Shown piece by piece: positions 51,616-60,103 of a stretch of 64,000 bases of DNA. The notes below the pieces were generated by a model. The model was not told the DNA's origin. It was given only the letters and a program-made list of their open reading frames with translations, and did not search any database. A program made the translations under genes and the position numbers. Source of the DNA: Amycolatopsis thermophila (GTDB lineage Bacteria; Actinomycetota; Actinomycetes; Mycobacteriales; Pseudonocardiaceae); the NCBI RefSeq assembly GCF_030814215.1, contig NZ_JAUSUT010000001.1, positions 4,340,001-4,404,000 on the forward strand, written 5' to 3'. Position 1 is the stretch's first letter; each line of letters begins with the position of its first letter.

Positions 51616-53037
51616 TCAGCTCCGCGACGGCGCGCTCGGGCGCTCGGTCTGGGCGCGGACGGCGCGGGCGCGTCCGCGGAGCGGGCTGACCGACTGTTCC
51701 GCTTCGTTCTCCGGGCCGAGGCCGATCCCGCTGCGGTCCTTGAGAAGCAGAATCGCCAGGGTCGACAGGCCGACCATCACGATGAGGTAGATCGTGACCG
51801 ACGACGTGGTACCGGTCGCCTGCACGAGCGCGGTCGCGATGGTCGGCGCGAAGGCGCCGCCGGCGATGGCGCCGATGGCGTACGCGATCGAAGCCCCGGA
51901 GAGGCGCACCGAGGTGGGGAACATTTCCGCGAGCAACGCGGCGAGCGGGCCGTTCGCGAGGCCGAGACCGACGGTCAGGAACGCCAGCCCGAGGAACAGC
52001 AGGCCCACGTTGCCGGTGTTGACCAGGGGGAACATCGCGAGCACGGCGACGAACAGCAGCCCCCACGCCAGGAAGAAGGTCCGGCGGCGGCCGATCCGGT
52101 CGGAGAGCAGGCCACCGACGAGCGTGAAGACAAGCCAGGTCACCGCCGACCCCGTCACGGCCCACAGGACCTCCCCGGTGGGCAGGCGGAGGGGGCCGGT
52201 GGGATCCGTGGCGTAGCGCTGGATGTAGCCGCCCGTGGTCATGTAGCCGACCGCCTGACTGGCCACCGGCACGAAGCCGGCGACGATCAGGAGCAGCGGG
52301 TGTTTGCGGAAGAGCGCGGCGATCGGCGCGTGCGGCCGCGCCTTGCGTTCGACGAGCGCCTCGAAGACCGGGCTCTCCTCGACCCGGCGGCGGATGTAGA
52401 CGCCGGCGACGATGAGGACGACCGACAGGAGGAACGGCACCCGCCAGCCCCACTCGAGGAAGGCCTCGCCGGGCGCGATCCGGGTCATGAGCGCCAGCAC
52501 ACCGGAGGACAGCAGCAGCCCGATCGGCACGCCGACCTGCGGAAACGCGCCGAAGAGCCCGCGTCGCCGCGGCGGCGCGTGCTCGACGGCCAACAGCGCG
52601 GCTCCGCCCCACTCCCCGCCCGCCGAGATCCCCTGCAGCACCCGCAGCACGACGAGCAGGACCGGCGCGGCGATACCGATGTCGGCGTGCGTCGGCAGGA
52701 CACCGATCAGGGTCGTCGACACACCCATCATCACCAGGGTGACCAGCAGGACGAGCTTCCGGCCGTACCGGTCGCCGAGGTGCCCGGCGAGGAACGCGCC
52801 GAGCGGGCGGAACAGGAAGCTGAGGCCCACGGTCAGGAACGCGAGGATCGTGCCGAACCCCCGTCCCGCCGGGGCGAAGAAGAGTTCCGCGAACACGATC
52901 CCGGCCGCCGCCGCGTAGAGGAAGAAGTCGTACCACTCGATCGCGGTGCCCACGATCGTCGCGAGGACGACCCGGCGTCGATGAGCCGGTGAGGTGCGCG
53001 AGTCCGGGGGCGGCGGGTACTGGCTCGTCTCGGTCAC
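51616..53037 (-). CDS. MHS-family (metabolite:H+ symporter) MFS transporter
   Basis: 473 aa, GTG at 53037 with AAGGAGTCATCGCA upstream. The hallmark start VVLATIVGTAIEWYDFFLYAAAA, FFRPLGAFLAGHLGDRYGRKLVL-type loop (FLFRPLGAFLAGHLGDRYG), GISAGGEWGGAALLAVEHAP and YIRRRVEESPVFEAL define the MHS group (ShiA, KgtP, ProP). Likely imports the aromatic or organic acid used by the cluster. First gene of the leftward operon, divergent from the BVMO gene. Confidence 0.88.
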   Translation of the reverse strand: MTETSQYPPPPDSRTSPAHRRRVVLATIVGTAIEWYDFFLYAAAAGIVFAELFFAPAGRGFGTILAFLTVGLSFLFRPLGAFLAGHLGDRYGRKLVLLVTLVMMGVSTTLIGVLPTHADIGIAAPVLLVVLRVLQGISAGGEWGGAALLAVEHAPPRRRGLFGAFPQVGVPIGLLLSSGVLALMTRIAPGEAFLEWGWRVPFLLSVVLIVAGVYIRRRVEESPVFEALVERKARPHAPIAALFRKHPLLLIVAGFVPVASQAVGYMTTGGYIQRYATDPTGPLRLPTGEVLWAVTGSAVTWLVFTLVGGLLSDRIGRRRTFFLAWGLLFVAVLAMFPLVNTGNVGLLFLGLAFLTVGLGLANGPLAALLAEMFPTSVRLSGASIAYAIGAIAGGAFAPTIATALVQATGTTSSVTIYLIVMVGLSTLAILLLKDRSGIGLGPENEAEQSVSPLRGRARAVRAQTERPSAPSRS

Positions 53038-53112
53038 TGCGATGACTCCTTTGTCGTCGCGCGCGGCTTCGCGCGTGTGGTCGCGTCGATCGACGACGCA
53101 TGAACCGCTGCG

Positions 53113-53146
53113 TTCTGATAGGCAGAACAGATTTCGATAGGCGGAA
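53113..53146. promoter_or_regulatory. Paired 15-bp pseudo-palindromes (probable IclR operators)
   Basis: TTCTG-ATAGG-CAGAA (53113-53127) is a perfect 5-bp inverted repeat. A second copy, TTTCG-ATAGG-CGGAA (53132-53146), has one mismatch. Centres are 19 bp apart, between the divergent MHS and BVMO genes; the IclR gene downstream is the likely regulator. Confidence 0.6.
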
Positions 53147-53283
53147 TCGCTGTTGGCAGGCTAGGCGGCGTTGCCGCGAACCCGCAAGACCTGTTTTTCG
53201 GCGGATCGTGTGCTAGCTTGCAGAACCGAGTCTGCTGTGCGGAACATCAGCCGCCAGAACCCTCCAACCCCCCCCAGGCAGGT

Positions 53284-55272
53284 GTGACAGACGTGACGAC
53301 GCAGTCGAAACGGACCGAGGTGCAGCTCGACGACCTCTTCCCGAGTTCGCCGACCGAAGCGATCACCGAGACCGACGCGGAACTCGAACGGGTCGTCGAC
53401 GGCGCGGAACTGCCCGTGCTGCTGGCATCGATCGCCGCGGCGACGGGTGACCTGTCCTGGCTCGGCGTCGGGCTCGAGCCTCCGCACCCACCGGCCGACC
53501 TGACGCCGTGCCCGCACGGCGGGATGACCGAGGATCAGCAGGCCCAGGCGCGGAAGCTCGCCCTGGCCGGGCTCCGCGAACTCGCCGAACGCCGGATCAC
53601 GACGGTCTCCGTCCTGCCGCCCGAGCACGTCGACGCGATCCTGGGTTACCTCACCGGCGGGCGCGAGGAATGGCACCCCTCGCTGAAGCACGAACTGAAC
53701 CTCGCGCCGGACAAGGGCGGCGCACCCGATTGGCGGTTCGCGGACCTGGCCGGGGATCGCGACTACTCGGTGCTCATCGTCGGCGCGGGCGTGGGCGGCA
53801 TCGCCGCGGCGCACCGCTTCTCGCAGGCCGGTGTGCCGATCACCGTGGTCGAGAGCGCCGCGGAACTCGGGGGCACGTGGGCGAAGAACCGCTACCCGGG
53901 TGTCCGGCTCGACACCCCGACATTCGGGTACTCGTACTCGTTCGCGCAGCGGGGCGACTGGCCGCACCAGTTCGCCGAGGGACACGAGATCCTGGAGTAC
54001 CTGCGGGACGTGGCCGTTCGCGCCGGTTTGACGGACAAGATCGAGTTTTCCACGACGCTCGTGCGCGCGCGGTGGAGCGACGCGGACGGGCGGTGGCACG
54101 TGACCACCCGCGACTCCGCCGGCGTGGAACGCGAACGGACCTTCTCCGCGATAGTCAGCGCGGTCGGCCAGCTCGACCGGCCGAACATCCCCGACTTCGC
54201 GGGCGCCGAGGACTTCCGCGGGGTCACGATGCACACCCAGGAGTGGCGGGACGACGTCGACTGGACCGGGGCCCGCGTCGCCGTCATCGGGACGGGGGCG
54301 AGCGCGTACCAGATCGTGCCGGCCGCGATCGCCGACGGCGTCGGCGAGCTCGTGCTCTTCCAGCGCAGCGCACCGTGGATGCTGCCCGCGCCGACCTACC
54401 ACGACAAGGTCACCGAGGCGTTTTCCTGGCTGCGGCGCAAGGTGCCGCACTACGCGCAGTGGTACCGCCTGTGGGTCATCCTGCTCGGCATCCCCGGCCG
54501 CACGCATTCGGTGACGGCGGAGGAAGGCTGGCCGGGGGCGCCGTTGAGCGTGTCCGCCCGGAACCAGGCGGTGCGGGACGAACTCGTGCGGCGCCTGTCC
54601 GCCCAGCTCGAAGGCCGCCCGGATCTGCTCGCCCACGCGATTCCGGACTACCCGCCGGGGGCGAAGCGCATGCTGCGCGACAACGGGGTGTGGGCGGCCG
54701 CGCTGCGCTCGTCGCGCACCACCCTGGTGACCAGCGGCATCGACCACTTCACGCCACGGGGCATCGTCGACGGGGACGGCGTCGAGCACGTCGTGGACAT
54801 CGTGGTGTTCGCGACCGGGTTCAAGCCGTCGGACTACCTCGAGGGCATCGAGGTCATCGGGCGCGGCGGGCTGGAGCTGCACGAGTACTGGGCGGGCGAC
54901 GCACGCGCGCACGCCTGCGTGACGGTGCCGGGGTTCCCCAGCTTCTTCATGATCTACGGGCCGAACATCGGCGGTGTGTCGGCGGGGAGCCTGCACTTCA
55001 TGCTGGAGCGCGCCGCGGAGTACGCCGTCAAGGCCGTGCGCCGGGTGCTCGAGGAAGGCGCGGCGGCGATCGACGTGCTCCCGGCCGCGCTCGACCGCTT
55101 CGTCGCGTGGGTCGACCGCGGCAACCGGCGGATGTCATGGGGGCAGCCGTATGTCCGCAGCTGGTACAAGAACAGCCACGGTCGCGTCTCGCAGATATGG
55201 CCGTACACCAACGCCGACTACTGGGACGTCACGGAGACCGTGCGCGACGAGGACCACGTCTTCCTCCGATGA
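53284..55272 (+). CDS. Baeyer-Villiger monooxygenase, 4-hydroxyacetophenone monooxygenase type
   Basis: 662 aa from GTG 53284 (GTG 53293 also possible). An N-terminal extension of about 150 residues (VDGAELPVLLASIAAATGDLSWL) precedes the two Rossmann folds: VLIVGAGVGGIAAAHRFSQAG and VAVIGTGASAYQIVPAAI. The BVMO fingerprint F-x-G-x3-H-x3-W is FRGVTMHTQEW. This long N-terminus is a mark of HAPMO, which turns 4-hydroxyacetophenone into 4-hydroxyphenyl acetate. Substrate is likely an aryl ketone, entering the hydroxylase/extradiol route. Confidence 0.87.
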   Translation: MTDVTTQSKRTEVQLDDLFPSSPTEAITETDAELERVVDGAELPVLLASIAAATGDLSWLGVGLEPPHPPADLTPCPHGGMTEDQQAQARKLALAGLRELAERRITTVSVLPPEHVDAILGYLTGGREEWHPSLKHELNLAPDKGGAPDWRFADLAGDRDYSVLIVGAGVGGIAAAHRFSQAGVPITVVESAAELGGTWAKNRYPGVRLDTPTFGYSYSFAQRGDWPHQFAEGHEILEYLRDVAVRAGLTDKIEFSTTLVRARWSDADGRWHVTTRDSAGVERERTFSAIVSAVGQLDRPNIPDFAGAEDFRGVTMHTQEWRDDVDWTGARVAVIGTGASAYQIVPAAIADGVGELVLFQRSAPWMLPAPTYHDKVTEAFSWLRRKVPHYAQWYRLWVILLGIPGRTHSVTAEEGWPGAPLSVSARNQAVRDELVRRLSAQLEGRPDLLAHAIPDYPPGAKRMLRDNGVWAAALRSSRTTLVTSGIDHFTPRGIVDGDGVEHVVDIVVFATGFKPSDYLEGIEVIGRGGLELHEYWAGDARAHACVTVPGFPSFFMIYGPNIGGVSAGSLHFMLERAAEYAVKAVRRVLEEGAAAIDVLPAALDRFVAWVDRGNRRMSWGQPYVRSWYKNSHGRVSQIWPYTNADYWDVTETVRDEDHVFLR

Positions 55273-55347
55273 CGACGCACCGCCGCGGTGACGTTCTCTC
55301 GCCGACGCTGTGGATACCCTGGCTCAGCCGGCAGAGAAGGGACGCTC

Positions 55348-56202
55348 ATGGATCAGGAACCAACCGCCGCGACCGAGGCGCGGTACGGGTACGCGATCGA
55401 GGCGGTGGAGAACGCCGCCAAGACACTGCTGATGCTGCGCACCCGTTCGACGATCCGGGCCGTCGACGTCTCGGCCGAGCTGGGCGTCGCCCGTTCCACC
55501 GCCCACCGCATGGTGTCGACGCTGGCGCAAGCGGGGCTTCTGCAGCGCAACCTCACCGACAAGACCTATACGGCCGGGCACGCTCTCGTCGAGCTCGGGA
55601 TGGTCGTCGCCGATGCGGTCGACGTCCGTCCGGTCGTCCAGCCGCTGCTGACGCAGCTCGCGTTCGAAACGGGCGAGACCGCCCACTTCCTCGTCCGCGA
55701 GCAGGACGAGGTGCTCTTCACCTTGGTCGCGGAAGGCACCTACGTCATCCGCTCGGCCTCGCGCGTCGGCTCCCGGCTGCCCGCGCACACGACGTCGGCG
55801 GGGAAATGCCTGCTGGCCACGCTGACCTCCGAGGAGCTGAGCGCGCTCTACCCGCCGGGGCAGCCGCTGGAAGGTGGCACCGAGCGCGCCATCCGCGACC
55901 GCGGTCAACTGCTCGACGAGCTCGCGGAGGTCGCGGAAGCGGGGTGGGCGGTCAACCGGAGCGAGAGCGAGCCCGGCCTGTACGCGGTGAGCGTCGCCGT
56001 CCCGGGAAGGCGCGGGCGGGCGCTCGGCGCGATCACGATCTCCGGCCCCGCGGAGCGGCTCGAACCCCTGACGAAGCAGACGGTCGAGAAGCTGCGGTCC
56101 GCGGTGGCGGCCGTTCAGGTGCAACTCGCGGGCGCGCCGTGGCGGCACCCGGACGACTCCGGCACCCACCGCCGCACGAATTCATCCCCGGATACGGCGT
56201 AG
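55348..56202 (+). CDS. IclR-family regulator
   Basis: 284 aa, ATG at 55348 with AAGGGA upstream. Winged helix STIRAVDVSAELGVARSTAHRMVSTLAQAGLLQRN, then the effector domain with ETAHFLVREQDEVLFTL, LPAHTTSAGKCLLATLT and RGRALGAITISGPAERL. It follows the BVMO gene on the same strand. IclR members commonly govern aromatic and acetate pathways; the pseudo-palindromes at 53113 are its probable site. Confidence 0.9.
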   Translation: MDQEPTAATEARYGYAIEAVENAAKTLLMLRTRSTIRAVDVSAELGVARSTAHRMVSTLAQAGLLQRNLTDKTYTAGHALVELGMVVADAVDVRPVVQPLLTQLAFETGETAHFLVREQDEVLFTLVAEGTYVIRSASRVGSRLPAHTTSAGKCLLATLTSEELSALYPPGQPLEGGTERAIRDRGQLLDELAEVAEAGWAVNRSESEPGLYAVSVAVPGRRGRALGAITISGPAERLEPLTKQTVEKLRSAVAAVQVQLAGAPWRHPDDSGTHRRTNSSPDTA

Positions 56203-56219
56203 CCGCCCGGCGGGCCCGG

Positions 56220-56948
56220 TCAGACCGACTTGGTCTCGCCACCGTCGACGCGAATGTTCTGACCGGTCAGGTACGCCGATTCCTCGCCGGCCAGGAAACG
56301 GACGACCCGCGCCGCCTCCGCGGTGCTCTGCGCCCGGCGCAGCGGGATGCCGCTCGTCCACTCCGCCGGGACCACGCTCGGGTCGTCCTTGGTCAGCCCG
56401 GTGAGCAGGTTGTTCATCCGGATGCCCCGGGGGCCGTATTCGTTGGCGTACAGCTTGGTGAACGAGGCCAGTGCCGCTCGCATCGTCACCGAGACCGGGA
56501 ACATCGGACCGGGCTCGAAGACGCCGGCGGTGGAGATGTTCACGATCGCGCCGCCCCCGGAAGCGATCAGGTGGGGGGTCACCAGGCGGGCCATGCGCAC
56601 GACGTTCATCAGGTAGAGGTCGGCGCCCTCGGACCACTGCTCGTCGGTGATCTCGAGCACCGGGCCGCGTGCCGCGTGACCGCTGCTGTTGACGACCGCG
56701 TCGACCCGGCCGTACCGCGAGACCGCGAGTTCGACGCAGGCCCGCAGATCCTCGACGCTGGTGTTCGAGCCGTCCACCCCGGCACCGCCCAGCGATTCGG
56801 CCAGGGCCCGGGCCCGGCCCGACGGCGACATCGCCACCACCCGGTAGCCGTTCCCGGCGAACTCCCGGACGCACGCCGCGCCGATCCCGGATCCGCCACC
56901 GACGACGATCGCGACCCGCTCGGCCGCGGACGAGGTGGGCTCAGGCAT
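56220..56948 (-). CDS. SDR-family oxidoreductase with non-canonical active site
   Basis: 242 aa. Rossmann motif VAIVVGGGSGIGAACVREFA, NNAG replaced by VVNSSGHA, and C-terminal YLTGQNIRVDGGETKSV show a classical SDR. The catalytic YxxxK position, usually YSASKAAL, reads SVTMRAALASFTKLYANEYGP, so Tyr and Lys are both absent. Activity, if any, must rely on other residues. Coding start overlaps the TetR gene by 8 bp. Confidence 0.83.
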   Translation of the reverse strand: MPEPTSSAAERVAIVVGGGSGIGAACVREFAGNGYRVVAMSPSGRARALAESLGGAGVDGSNTSVEDLRACVELAVSRYGRVDAVVNSSGHAARGPVLEITDEQWSEGADLYLMNVVRMARLVTPHLIASGGGAIVNISTAGVFEPGPMFPVSVTMRAALASFTKLYANEYGPRGIRMNNLLTGLTKDDPSVVPAEWTSGIPLRRAQSTAEAARVVRFLAGEESAYLTGQNIRVDGGETKSV

Positions 56949-57576
56949 GCTCGTGCTCCTTCAGGCGGGCGGCGACCAGGAATTCGAGCGCGTCGGCGGA
57001 CAGCTCGGCGTACCGGAGGAAGTCGATGTCGTCGCCGGCCGCCGCGGCGACGCGGAAGCCGTCGGTGAGCGCGCGGCCCATGACGGCCATGTCCACCGCC
57101 AGCTCCGCCAGGACCTCTTCCGGCACGCCCGGGTGGGAGGCCCGCACCCGGTCGGTGACGAGCTGGAACATCTCCTCGCGGATGGCGAGGTACCGCTGGC
57201 GGGCGAGGTTGTCCTCCAGGCGCCGCTCGAACGCGAAGACGAGGCCGATGCTCCAGAACGCCGCGGCCGGCTCGTCCAGGCTCGCCGAAGCCGCCGCCGA
57301 CTCGCTGATGCTGCGCCGCAGCCGCTCACGCATGCCGCTGATGCCGGCGTCGGTCTGCTTCCAGACCTCGAAGCAGTAGTCGAGCAGCTCGACGAAGAGC
57401 TGCTCCTTGTTCTGGAAGTGCCAGTACACCGACCCGATCGGCAGACCAGCCGCGCGTGCGACGTCGGCCATGGTGGTGCCCTCGTACCCGGCCTTCACCA
57501 CCTGCGAGAGCACGGCCTCGAGGATCGCCCGCTTCGACATCTCGGACGCCCGGTGGGTCCTTCGCCTCGTCGCCAT
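56941..57576 (-). CDS. TetR-family regulator of the mhp operon
   Basis: 211 aa, ATG at 57576 with AAGGGG upstream. HTH: KRAILEAVLSQVVKAGYEGTTMADVARAAGLPIGSVYWHFQNKEQLF. The effector domain includes FWSIGLVFAFERRLEDNLARQRYLAIREEMFQLV. Divergent from the MFS/mhp operon; the palindrome at 57670-57687 between them is its natural operator. It shares a transcript with the SDR gene. Confidence 0.88.
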   Translation of the reverse strand: MATRRRTHRASEMSKRAILEAVLSQVVKAGYEGTTMADVARAAGLPIGSVYWHFQNKEQLFVELLDYCFEVWKQTDAGISGMRERLRRSISESAAASASLDEPAAAFWSIGLVFAFERRLEDNLARQRYLAIREEMFQLVTDRVRASHPGVPEEVLAELAVDMAVMGRALTDGFRVAAAAGDDIDFLRYAELSADALEFLVAARLKEHEHA

Positions 57577-57629
57577 CGATCCCCTTAGCAGCCGCTCGGA
57601 CAGCCGTTCTACCAAATTCGGTTCACCCC

Positions 57630-57659
57630 TTGACAACTGAGGTCGGCATCAGTGACTGT
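57630..57659 (+). promoter_or_regulatory. Possible sigma-70-like promoter of the mhp operon
   Basis: TTGACA (57630-57635), an 18-nt spacer and GACTGT (57654-57659). The -35 box is perfect; the -10 box is weak. It lies just upstream of the TetR palindrome, so repressor binding would block the start region. Confidence 0.45.
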
Positions 57660-57669
57660 AACGTCAATT

Positions 57670-57687
57670 CTAGAACCCTGATTCTAG
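57670..57687. promoter_or_regulatory. CTAGAA-N6-TTCTAG palindrome (probable TetR operator)
   Basis: CTAGAA (57670-57675) and TTCTAG (57682-57687) are perfect 6-bp arms around CCCTGA, placed between TetR and MFS genes and directly behind the putative promoter. Confidence 0.6.
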
Positions 57688-57777
57688 GGACCGCCACCCG
57701 CCGGTGCGCGGCCCACCCCCGACCTGGCGGCCACGGCGACCACGCACGTCCGCCGATCCCGAGACAGAGAGGTCTCC

Positions 57778-59130
57778 ATGAGGATCACCGACCACATCGC
57801 TCGAGAAAGAATGAGCGGCCTGCAGATCCGCGCCGTCGTCGTGGCGATCGGCCTGGTCGTGCTCGACGGCTACGACGTCTCGCTCACGTCGTTCTCCGCC
57901 CCCTACATCGAGAAGGGCTTCGGGGTCTCGAAAGCCGAGCTCGGCCTCGTCATGTCGGGCGCGCTGATCGGCATGCTCGTGGGCTCGATCGTCGTCGCGC
58001 CGCTCGCCGACCGCATCGGCCGGCGCAAGATGGGCGTCATCTCCACCCTGACGATCGCGATCGGCATGCTCATCGGCCCGTTCGCGACGCAGGAGACCGG
58101 CACCTGGCCGCTCGTCCTGAGCCGCATCGTCACCGGGATCGGCATCGGCGCCCTGGTGGCCGCGGTCGGCGTCATCCTCGCGGAGTACACCGCCAAGCGC
58201 GTGTACGCGCTGGTGATGGCGGTCTACGCCGCCGCCATCAACATCGGCGGGCTGCTGGGCTCGATGATCGTGGGCCCGATGCTCGGCGCGCACGGCTGGC
58301 GGTTCGGCTGGTGGGCCGGGTTCGCCCTGAGCCTGATCGCCGCGCTCGCCACGTTCGCCTTCCTCCCCGAATCACTGGCCTGGCTTTCGGAGGGCCGGCG
58401 CAAGGACTCCCTGCAGCGGCTCAACGCGCTGCTGACGAAGATGCACCGCCCCGCGCTCGACGCGCTCCCGGAGTCCGACTCGACCAGTGTCAAGGCGAAG
58501 GGCTCGCTGCGCACCGTGTTCACCGGCCGGACCGGCTTGTACACGCTGCTGATGGTCATCGGGTACTTCGCGTACATGCTCAGCTTCTACTTCATGACGA
58601 ACTGGGCGCCGAGCACCGTCGCGTCCGCCAACCACCAGCCGGCCCTCGCCGCGCAGCTCGTCACGGCGTTCAGCGTCGGCGGCATCCTCGGCAACGTCCT
58701 TTTCGGCTTCCTCGGCGACAAGCTCAACGTCCGCCTCCTCACCCCGGTCTTCCTGGTACTGGCCACCGTCACCCTGTCGCTGTTCGGCTTCGCCGGCCCG
58801 GGGATGCCGACCGCCTGGTGGACCCTGTTCCTGGCCTCGTTCTTCGTCTGCGCGGGCACCGCCGCCTTCTACGCGATCGTCCCCGCGCTCTACCCGACGC
58901 TGGCCCGCTCGACCGGGTTCGGTGTCGTCATCGGCGTCGGCCGGTTCGGCGGCATCGCGGCGCCGATCGTCGGCGGGGCGGCCTTCGACGCGGGCATGGG
59001 GATGGGGGCGGCCTTCACCGTCTTCGCCTTGCCCATGCTCGTCGCCGGCCTCTGCGTCGTGGGCCTGCACCTGAGCCTGCGCCGCCGCTCCGCCGCACCG
59101 GACGTTCAGCTCGCCGCCACGTCCGCGTAG
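57778..59130 (+). CDS. mhpT: MFS aromatic acid transporter (AAHS family, MhpT-like)
   Basis: 450 aa with twelve membrane segments. The AAHS hallmark LDGYDVSLTSFSAPYIEKGF at TM1, GSIVVAPLADRIGRRKMGV in loop 2-3, LPESLAWLSEGRRKDSLQRLNALLTKM in the central loop and the YALVMAVYAAAINIGG segment fit PcaK/MhpT-type importers. First gene of the mhp operon; it probably imports 3-(3-hydroxyphenyl)propionate or a close phenylpropanoid. Upstream is AGAGAGGTCTCC. Confidence 0.86.
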   Translation: MRITDHIARERMSGLQIRAVVVAIGLVVLDGYDVSLTSFSAPYIEKGFGVSKAELGLVMSGALIGMLVGSIVVAPLADRIGRRKMGVISTLTIAIGMLIGPFATQETGTWPLVLSRIVTGIGIGALVAAVGVILAEYTAKRVYALVMAVYAAAINIGGLLGSMIVGPMLGAHGWRFGWWAGFALSLIAALATFAFLPESLAWLSEGRRKDSLQRLNALLTKMHRPALDALPESDSTSVKAKGSLRTVFTGRTGLYTLLMVIGYFAYMLSFYFMTNWAPSTVASANHQPALAAQLVTAFSVGGILGNVLFGFLGDKLNVRLLTPVFLVLATVTLSLFGFAGPGMPTAWWTLFLASFFVCAGTAAFYAIVPALYPTLARSTGFGVVIGVGRFGGIAAPIVGGAAFDAGMGMGAAFTVFALPMLVAGLCVVGLHLSLRRRSAAPDVQLAATSA

Positions 59131-59167
59131 CCGCCGTCCAACACCTTCGAGAAAAGGAAACCGCACC

Positions 59168-60103
59168 ATGCCGCTGGCTGTCGCCGCGCTCTCCCACGCG
59201 CCGTCCTTCGGCAACGTCGACCCGGGCGGGGAGACGTTCGCCGAGATCAACGCCGCCATCGACGAGGTCAGGGGGTTCGTCGCCGAGTACGGCCCCGACC
59301 TGGTCGTGGTGTTCGGGCCCGACCACTTCAACGGCCAGCTCTACTCGCTGATCACCCCGTGGGTGATCGGTGCGGTCGCCGAAGGCATCGGCGACTACGG
59401 CACCACCGCGGGGCCGCTCCCCGTCGACGGCGAAGCCGCCCGGGCCTTCCACACCGCAGTGCTGGGTGCGGGCATCGACATCGGCCGCAGCGAGCGGATG
59501 AAGGTCGATCACGGCGTGGTGCAGCCGCTCGACTTCGTGTTCGGCAAGGATTTCACGCAGTCGATCGTGCCGGTGTTCGTGAACGCGATCGGCCTACCGC
59601 TCTCCCCCCTGCGGCGGGTGCGCCTCATGGGCGAGGCGTTCGGCCGGGCCGCCCAGGAGATGGACAAGAAGGTGCTGTTCCTCGCCTCGGGCGGCATCTC
59701 CCACAGCCCGCCGATCCCGCGCTGGGAGGGTGCCCCCGACACGGTGCACGAGCGCCTGGTCAGCTATGCGCCCTCGCCCGAGGAACGGCACGAACGCGAG
59801 CAGCTGATCGTCAAGGGCATCCAGGCGATCGCCGACGGCAAGGCCCCGAGCGACCCGCTGAACGAGGAATGGGACACGCTCGTCCTCGACGTGCTCCGCT
59901 CCGGCGACCTCGCTCAGGCGGACGGCTGGGAGAACGGCTGGTTCCTGGCGGAGGGCGGCTCGGCCGCGCACGAGATGCGCAGCTGGATCGCCGCCTACGC
60001 GGCACTGTCCACGGCGGGCCCGTACCGCCTGGCCGTCGACCACTACTGGGCGGTCGAGAAGTGGGGCGCCGGCTTCGCGATCCAGGCGGCGGTGACCGCG
60101 TGA
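59168..60103 (+). CDS. mhpB: 2,3-dihydroxyphenylpropionate 1,2-dioxygenase
   Basis: 311 aa, GAAAAGGAAA upstream. LigB (type III extradiol) fold: ALSHAPSFGNVDPG, VVVFGPDHFNG, DHGVVQPLDFVFG with His115, and ASGGISHSPPIPRWEG with His179, both residues being at the same numbers as the catalytic His of the Escherichia coli enzyme. It opens 3-(2,3-dihydroxyphenyl)propionate by meta cleavage with Fe(II). Overlaps mhpC by 4 bp. Confidence 0.92.
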   Translation: MPLAVAALSHAPSFGNVDPGGETFAEINAAIDEVRGFVAEYGPDLVVVFGPDHFNGQLYSLITPWVIGAVAEGIGDYGTTAGPLPVDGEAARAFHTAVLGAGIDIGRSERMKVDHGVVQPLDFVFGKDFTQSIVPVFVNAIGLPLSPLRRVRLMGEAFGRAAQEMDKKVLFLASGGISHSPPIPRWEGAPDTVHERLVSYAPSPEERHEREQLIVKGIQAIADGKAPSDPLNEEWDTLVLDVLRSGDLAQADGWENGWFLAEGGSAAHEMRSWIAAYAALSTAGPYRLAVDHYWAVEKWGAGFAIQAAVTA

